From CAYJXJ01 sp964374095 (GTDB lineage: Bacteria; Elusimicrobiota; Elusimicrobia; UBA1565; UBA9628), in NCBI GenBank assembly GCA_964374095.1, contig CAYJXJ010000193.1, positions 1 to 8,604 of the forward strand: a stretch of 8,604 nucleotides of DNA, written 5' to 3'. The stretch's first letter is position 1, and each line of letters opens with the position of its first letter. The position numbers and the translations under genes were made by a program. Shown here piece by piece: positions 5,190-8,604 of this stretch. The notes below the pieces were generated by a model, which saw nothing but the letters and a program-made list of their open reading frames with translations, was not told the DNA's origin and did no database searches.

Positions 5190-5995
5190 AGCGGGCGTTG
5201 GCCGCGCTGCTGCTTCTGGGAGTCGCCGCCGTCGCCCGGCTCGAAAGCCGCTCGAACGTGGCCCAGGACTTGCTCCGGCGCCGGCCCATCTGGGCGGTCT
5301 ACGCCGGGGACGGCCAGGAAGTGCCCGCGGTGCTGCAACCCGCCCGCGGCCTGCTCGACCTCGTCGCCTGGCCGCAGGGCACGGCCCCTCCCGCGCCGCG
5401 CCTCTCCATCCCCGCCCCCGCCCCCGCCCCGGCCGGGCCGGGGGAAAGACTCCTCGACTTCAAGTCGCGGCTGCTGGACCGCCGCCGCGGCCTGCGCCCT
5501 TGGCGCGATCTGGCGGGCCGCTTCATCGCCCGGCGCCCCCTCGATCCCGCGGCGGCGCTGGACCACATACTCTGGGAACTCGAGCTCTCCAAGATCGGCC
5601 CGCGCGGCATACGCGCCGTCGAACTCCCCGCCGGACCGGCCCAAACCTCCTTTCTCGCCCGCCGCCTGGCCGCCGAAGCCGCGGACGGCCGGCCGGTCAC
5701 GGTCGAGGTCCTCAATGCCACGGGCGTCAAGGGTATCGCCTTGAAAGCGACAAAAGTTCTAAGATTGGCCGGGGCGGACGTGATCGCCATCGGCAACGCC
5801 GGCGCGTCCCACCCGACGACCGTGGTCTATGACCGGGCGGGGCGGCCGGACCGGGCCATGGCCGTGCTGGAGAGCCTCGGCTGCGCTTCGGCCGAACTGC
5901 TGACGCGGCGGGAGCCCAAAGGCCTCGCCGAGGCGGCCGTGGTGCTCCAAGACGATTGCGTCCCCGCCCTCACCGAAGGGCCGGGGGAGGAATAG
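5168..5995 (+). CDS. Membrane-anchored LytR_C domain protein
   Basis: The 275-residue product overlaps the end of nadD-yqeK by 22 bases. A short hydrophobic stretch (about 10-23) is probably a signal anchor, placing the rest outside the inner membrane. A Pro-Ala linker (four AP repeats) lies around residues 81-90. The C-terminal domain, about 177-262, has the LytR_C pattern: VTVEVLNATGVKGIA, then KVLRLAGADVIAIGNA and a TTVVYDR strand. LytR_C usually follows an LCP (LytR-CpsA-Psr) ligase domain that attaches glycopolymers to the cell wall, or stands alone. Here the LCP core with its catalytic Arg/Asp residues is absent, although the stretch from about 97 to 165, ending IRAVELPAG, resembles the last part of an LCP domain. 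Function is unknown; a cell-envelope role is inferred. The position after yqeK matches lytR in Clostridia. Confidence 0.75.
   Translation: MEESGALERALAALLLLGVAAVARLESRSNVAQDLLRRRPIWAVYAGDGQEVPAVLQPARGLLDLVAWPQGTAPPAPRLSIPAPAPAPAGPGERLLDFKSRLLDRRRGLRPWRDLAGRFIARRPLDPAAALDHILWELELSKIGPRGIRAVELPAGPAQTSFLARRLAAEAADGRPVTVEVLNATGVKGIALKATKVLRLAGADVIAIGNAGASHPTTVVYDRAGRPDRAMAVLESLGCASAELLTRREPKGLAEAAVVLQDDCVPALTEGPGEE
5410..5430 (-). other. Potential G-quadruplex in the LytR_C gene
   Basis: The plus strand reads C4-G-C5-G-C5-G-C4, so the minus (template) strand carries four runs of four or five G separated by single C loops, a strong quadruplex pattern. It encodes the Pro-Ala linker of the LytR_C protein and is followed by a further GC-rich patch (5431-5444). 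Confidence 0.5.
5986..5990 (+). promoter_or_regulatory. Shine-Dalgarno site for pilT
   Basis: GGAGG within the last codons of the LytR_C gene, 11 bases before ATG 6002. A secondary AGGG (5994-5997), overlapping the LytR_C stop codon TAG, is closer to the start. Translation of pilT is thus likely coupled to the preceding gene, whose stop ends six bases before the ATG. Confidence 0.5.
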
Positions 5996-6001
5996 GGCCA
6001 A

Positions 6002-7087
6002 ATGGAACTAGTCGACGTTTTGGCGACCGCCGTCCAGACCGGAGCCAGCGACATTCATCTGGTCATCGGCAAGCCCCCCATGATGCGCTTGAACGGCGAG
6101 ATCACCGAAATTCCCGGCTATCCCGTGCTCACCGCCGAACAGTCCAAGAACCTCATCTACTCGATCCTATTCGAAGAACAGCGCGCCAGATTCGAGGAAC
6201 ATTGGGAGCTCGACTGCTCCTTCGCCGTGCAGGGCGGGGCGCGCTTCCGCGTCAACGTTCTCATGCAGAAAAACGGCGTCGAGGCCGTGATGCGCGTCAT
6301 TTCCTCGAAGATTCCCACGCCGGAACAGCTCCGGCTCAGCCCGGCGATCGTGCGCTTCTCGGACCTGCCCCGGGGACTCGTCCTGGTCACGGGCCCGACC
6401 GGCTCGGGGAAGTCCACGACACTCGCCTGCATCATGCAGATGGTCAACGAGAAGATGACGGGCCATATCCTGACCGTCGAGGACCCCATCGAGTTCGTCT
6501 ACGAGTCCGCCAAGAGCATATTCCGCCAGCGCGAGGTGGGCCAAAACACCAAATCCTTCAACAACGCGCTCAAGTCGGCCCTGCGCCAGGACCCCGACGT
6601 CATCCTCGTCGGCGAGCTGCGCGACTTGGAGACGATCTCACTCGCCGTCACCGCCGCTGAAACCGGCCACCTCTGCTTCGGCACGCTCCACACCCAGGAC
6701 TGCCCCTCCACGGTCGACCGCATCATCGACGTCTTCCCTCCCCACCAACAGGCGCAGATCCGCGTGCAGCTGGCGGTCGTGCTCCAGGGAATCGTCTGCC
6801 AGACCCTGATCCCGCGCCTGGACGGCGCCGGCCGGGTCGCGGCCCGCGAAGTTCTGGTCATGACCCCGGCCGTTTCCAACCTGATCCGCGAGGGCAAGAC
6901 TCATATGATCTATGGGGCGATCGATACCGGGGCCAAATTCGGCATGATCCCCATGGACAAGGCCCTGGCCGACCTTGTCCGCGAAGGGCTCATCGCCCCC
7001 GAGGAAGCCCTCATCCGCGCCCATAACGTCGACAACCTCAAGCAATTGGCCGGGATCAGCTCCAAGCTCCAGGCCACCTCGATGTGA
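6002..7087 (+). CDS. pilT: Type IV pilus retraction ATPase PilT
   Basis: A hexameric cytoplasmic ATPase at the base of the type IV pilus machine that powers pilus depolymerisation and twitching. The 361-residue product has the PilT hallmarks: an N-terminal GASDIHLVIGKPPMMRLNGEI (14-34), Walker A GPTGSGKST (131-139), the Asp box VEDPIEF (159-165), Walker B ILVGELRD (201-208), the His box around HLCFGTLHTQDCPSTVDRI (223-241), and SNLIREGKTHMI (292-303), the counterpart of the AIRNLIRE motif that distinguishes retraction from extension motors. Catalytic residues are intact and length is normal. The AIRNLIRE counterpart reads PAVSNLIRE, a mild divergence; PilU remains a possibility. No other pilus gene is in the window. 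Its neighbours are LytR_C (6 bases before) and a cyclic-nucleotide-binding protein (16 bases after). Confidence 0.95.
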   Translation: MELVDVLATAVQTGASDIHLVIGKPPMMRLNGEITEIPGYPVLTAEQSKNLIYSILFEEQRARFEEHWELDCSFAVQGGARFRVNVLMQKNGVEAVMRVISSKIPTPEQLRLSPAIVRFSDLPRGLVLVTGPTGSGKSTTLACIMQMVNEKMTGHILTVEDPIEFVYESAKSIFRQREVGQNTKSFNNALKSALRQDPDVILVGELRDLETISLAVTAAETGHLCFGTLHTQDCPSTVDRIIDVFPPHQQAQIRVQLAVVLQGIVCQTLIPRLDGAGRVAAREVLVMTPAVSNLIREGKTHMIYGAIDTGAKFGMIPMDKALADLVREGLIAPEEALIRAHNVDNLKQLAGISSKLQATSM

Positions 7088-7103
7088 CGGGCCCCCCACG
7101 CTA

Positions 7104-8009
7104 ATGGACCCTCAACAAAAACTCCTCGCCCTCAAATCGGTGCGGCTTCTCGACCAGATCCCGGAGGCGGAGCTCGCCTCGCTGGGCCAGTTCTTGAAGC
7201 CCGTCTCGTTCAAAGACGGCGCCCTGGTCTTCGAGGAAGGGTCGCAGGGACAAAGCATGTACTTCATTTCCGGCGGACAGGTGCGCATCTCCAAGCGCGT
7301 CTCGGGAACGGAGTTCAAGGACTTGGCCATCCTGAGCCCGGGCGACTCCTTCGGCGAGATGGCTCTCATCGAGGACGTCGCCCGCTCGGCGCGGGCCGCG
7401 GCCGTGGGCGACTCGGATCTCTTCGAGCTCGCCCGCGCGGACATGAACGCCTGGTTCCAGTCCCGGCCCGAGATCGCCCTGGGGTTCTTCACCGAACTCG
7501 TCCAGCAGCAGTCCAAGCGCCTGCGCCGCACCTCGACCGAGCTCACCCTGCTTTTCGATCTGGCCAACATCTTCCTGGAGCGCATCCCGACGGAGAAGGA
7601 ACTCCTCGCCAAGGTCCTCGAGCATTGCGTGCCCCACCTCGAAGGCGACTGGGCGGCCCAGGCCTACGTCTACAACGTCTTCAACGAGGAAATGGAATTT
7701 GCCGCCTCCCGGGGGGACTTCGACTTCGGCCTGATCGCCGCCAAGCTCCCCGTGACCAGCCAGTCCAAGAACCTCTGGCTCGACGCCAGCACCTACTACG
7801 TCTCGCTCCCCGGGCCCAAAAACCCGCTGGGCTATATGGTCTTTCGCGCCCCCAACGCGCTGTCCCAGGAGGACCGCGACGAGACCGGCCGCACGCTCTC
7901 GACGGCCGCCAAGCTCCTGGCCTCGGCGCTTGAAAACATCCAGCACCGCACGGACGAGGCGCTCCGCCAGCGCCTGAAAAAGACCTTGAGCCATGGCTCC
8001 GGTCTTTAG
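7104..8009 (+). CDS. Cyclic-nucleotide-binding and GAF-like protein, no HTH
   Basis: The 301-residue product begins with a cNMP-binding domain of the CRP/PKA type (about 12-135): GQSMYFISGGQVRIS (49-63), then GDSFGEMALIEDVARSARAAA (80-100), the phosphate-binding cassette with Gly84-Glu85 and Arg94. A helical linker (about 136-160) leads into a C-terminal region, about 145-285, that looks like a GAF domain by its strand/helix rhythm (AYVYNVFNEEMEFAA, then GYMVFRAP and a long terminal helix). There is no helix-turn-helix, so it is not a CRP-like transcription factor; it should act through protein contact. Following pilT by 16 bases suggests it senses a cyclic nucleotide and adjusts pilus retraction, but this is inference. 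I chose ATG 7104 because the earlier in-frame part overlaps pilT and matches nothing. No good Shine-Dalgarno site is seen. Confidence 0.85.
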   Translation: MDPQQKLLALKSVRLLDQIPEAELASLGQFLKPVSFKDGALVFEEGSQGQSMYFISGGQVRISKRVSGTEFKDLAILSPGDSFGEMALIEDVARSARAAAVGDSDLFELARADMNAWFQSRPEIALGFFTELVQQQSKRLRRTSTELTLLFDLANIFLERIPTEKELLAKVLEHCVPHLEGDWAAQAYVYNVFNEEMEFAASRGDFDFGLIAAKLPVTSQSKNLWLDASTYYVSLPGPKNPLGYMVFRAPNALSQEDRDETGRTLSTAAKLLASALENIQHRTDEALRQRLKKTLSHGSGL

Positions 8010-8406
8010 AATCGCGGGAATCGCGGCCGCCAGGACCGCGCACGAGAAGAAGGGCGAGAACGTCATCCTCTTCCACGCCGGCGAGACCAACCCCTTGGCG
8101 GACTATATCCTGTTGGTAACGGCGCTTTCGAGGCCGCATCTCGAGACACTGGAAGGCGAGGTCGCACGATCACTGCGCCTCCGGGGCCTGAGCGTGATTC
8201 ATCGCGCCAAGCCGGAAACGCCGGCTTGGCGCGTGCTGGACCTCGGCGGGCTCATCGTGCACATCCAGACCGCCCACGCCCGGGAGTTCTACGCCCTCGA
8301 CAAGCTCTTCTTGGACGCGCGCCCCGTGCGGTGGGAGCAGCCCCCCGGGGACGCCCCAACCCCCCGCCGGCGCGCCCAACGGCCGGCCCGCGCCGCGCCC
8401 CTGTAA
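7993..8406 (+). CDS. rsfS: Ribosomal silencing factor RsfS
   Basis: RsfS (Iojap/YbeB family) binds ribosomal protein uL14 on the large subunit and blocks subunit joining during nutrient stress. The 137-residue product shows the family pattern: a short helix, GENVILFHAGETNPLADYI (21-39, canonical DIVVLDVSxxSxxADYF), LVTALSRPHLETLEGEV, then WRVLDLGGLIVHIQTAHAREFYALDKLF (77-104, canonical WVLLDYGDVVVHxFxxEAREFYxLExLW). It ends in a basic, Pro/Arg/Ala-rich tail (about 115-137) longer than usual, probably disordered. Its ATG overlaps the end of the cNMP/GAF gene by 17 bases. In many bacteria rsfS follows nadD-yqeK directly; here three genes separate them, but the cluster is otherwise conserved. 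It is the last clear gene of the operon. Confidence 0.92.
   Translation: MAPVFRIAGIAAARTAHEKKGENVILFHAGETNPLADYILLVTALSRPHLETLEGEVARSLRLRGLSVIHRAKPETPAWRVLDLGGLIVHIQTAHAREFYALDKLFLDARPVRWEQPPGDAPTPRRRAQRPARAAPL
8203..8233. repeat. Perfect 13-bp inverted repeat inside rsfS
   Basis: CGCGCCAAGCCGG (8203-8215) and CCGGCTTGGCGCG (8221-8233) are exact reverse complements around the 5-base loop AAACG. The stem is entirely coding and spells RAKPETPAWRV. No T-run follows. As RNA it would be a very stable hairpin in the middle of the message. Confidence 0.8.
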
Positions 8407-8449
8407 TCGCGACGGCATCCCGCCGTTTCTGGAACGCGCCGTTTCAAAA

Positions 8450-8483
8450 CCCCGTGAGCCTGGAGAGATGCTTCTTCACGGGG
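8450..8483. repeat. Hairpin at the start of the 3' barrel fragment
   Basis: CCCCGTGA (8450-8457) pairs perfectly with TCACGGGG (8476-8483), leaving an 18-base loop that contains GGAGAG and the ATG at 8468. Read on the minus strand, the stem is followed by TTTTGAAAC, giving a terminator-like shape in that direction. The sequence just outside (GCCGTTTCAAAACCCCG, 8439-8454) nearly repeats GCCGTTCAAAACCCCG at 331-346, which also enters a small hairpin. If the fragment's ATG is real, the hairpin would sequester its ribosome-binding region. Confidence 0.45.
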
Positions 8484-8604
8484 TGGACTCGGAACAGCCC
8501 GGCGCTGTCAGCGACCGCCTCCCCCTGACCTTGTCCGCGGGCGCCGCCTACCGCATGCTTCCGGGACTGACCGCGGCCGCGGACTTCCGGCACGACGCGC
8601 ACGC
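8468..8604 (+). CDS. Outer-membrane beta-barrel fragment, truncated at both ends
   Basis: The open frame runs off the right edge; about 45 residues are visible: MLLHGVDSEQPG, then VSDRLPLTLSAGAAYRMLPGLT and AAADFRHDAH. The alternating RLPLTLSAGAAYRMLPGLTAAADF pattern is typical of late beta-strands in PorV/PorQ-like outer-membrane proteins. In that family about 150-200 residues, including a signal peptide, normally precede it. Upstream in the same frame there are no stops for at least 70 bases, but that sequence belongs to the rsfS 3' end and a 60-base spacer and shows no barrel pattern or signal peptide. GGAG stands only two bases before the ATG. It may be a 5'-deleted pseudogene, a rearrangement scar, or an assembly joint. 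The family call rests on pattern alone. Confidence 0.5.
   Translation, partial: MLLHGVDSEQPGAVSDRLPLTLSAGAAYRMLPGLTAAADFRHDAH

Noticed and set aside
7104..8009. CRP/FNR-type transcription factor
   Set aside because: The cNMP domain is present, but no helix-turn-helix follows; the C-terminal part is GAF-like.
7101..8090. 329-codon open frame on the minus strand
   Set aside because: It is exactly opposite the cNMP-GAF gene, whose motifs are clear. The antisense translation has no recognisable pattern.

Overview
The window is GC-rich bacterial chromosome (hand counts of 60-base lines mostly fall between 55 and 77 % G+C). It is densely coded and carries housekeeping genes. I see no tRNA, rRNA, CRISPR array, insertion sequence or phage gene. 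A PilT motor, a truncated fragment resembling a PorV/PorQ-type outer-membrane barrel, a DUF1015 gene and a NadD-YqeK fusion together suggest a Gram-negative, type IV-piliated lineage. A GC-rich Elusimicrobiota-like genome is my best guess, with Myxococcota or another deltaproteobacterial group as the alternative. This is inference only; no taxonomic marker is present.

Layout. Bases 1-408 hold no convincing gene but contain three hairpins and a promoter-like element. Bases 409-1431 (+) encode a DusB-type tRNA-dihydrouridine synthase. Bases 1441-4012 (-) form a three-gene operon, read right to left: a DUF1015 protein, a histidine-phosphatase-superfamily enzyme (ATGA overlap) and an unrecognised polytopic membrane protein. 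This operon converges on dusB over a 9-base gap that holds a hairpin. Bases 4013-4037 are a very tight divergent promoter region. Bases 4038-8406 (+) form a five-gene operon: nadD-yqeK fusion, a membrane-anchored LytR_C protein, pilT, a cyclic-nucleotide-binding/GAF protein and rsfS. Adjacent genes overlap or lie within 16 bases. Bases 8468-8604 encode the fragment of a beta-barrel protein, running off the window and lacking any visible N-terminal part.

How the genes work together. NadD makes the NAD precursor NaAD, YqeK-type HD domains hydrolyse Ap4A, and RsfS silences ribosomes in starvation, so the right-hand operon combines NAD supply, alarmone removal and translation shut-down. nadD-yqeK-(lytR)-rsfS is a familiar order in other phyla. 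Here the pilus retraction ATPase and a second-messenger sensor without an HTH are inserted into it. In the left-hand operon, DUF1015 carries a DGHHR signature recalling ParB/SerK-type free-serine kinases and is translationally coupled to a histidine phosphatase. That suggests, without proving, a link to phosphoserine or another small phosphometabolite.

No clear-cut new defence or mobile system is visible. The most interesting points are the pilT/cNMP-GAF insertion in the nadD-rsfS cluster, the eroded LCP-like region of the LytR_C protein, the apparently leaderless, overlapping divergent promoters, a perfect 13-bp inverted repeat inside rsfS, and the headless barrel gene at the right edge.
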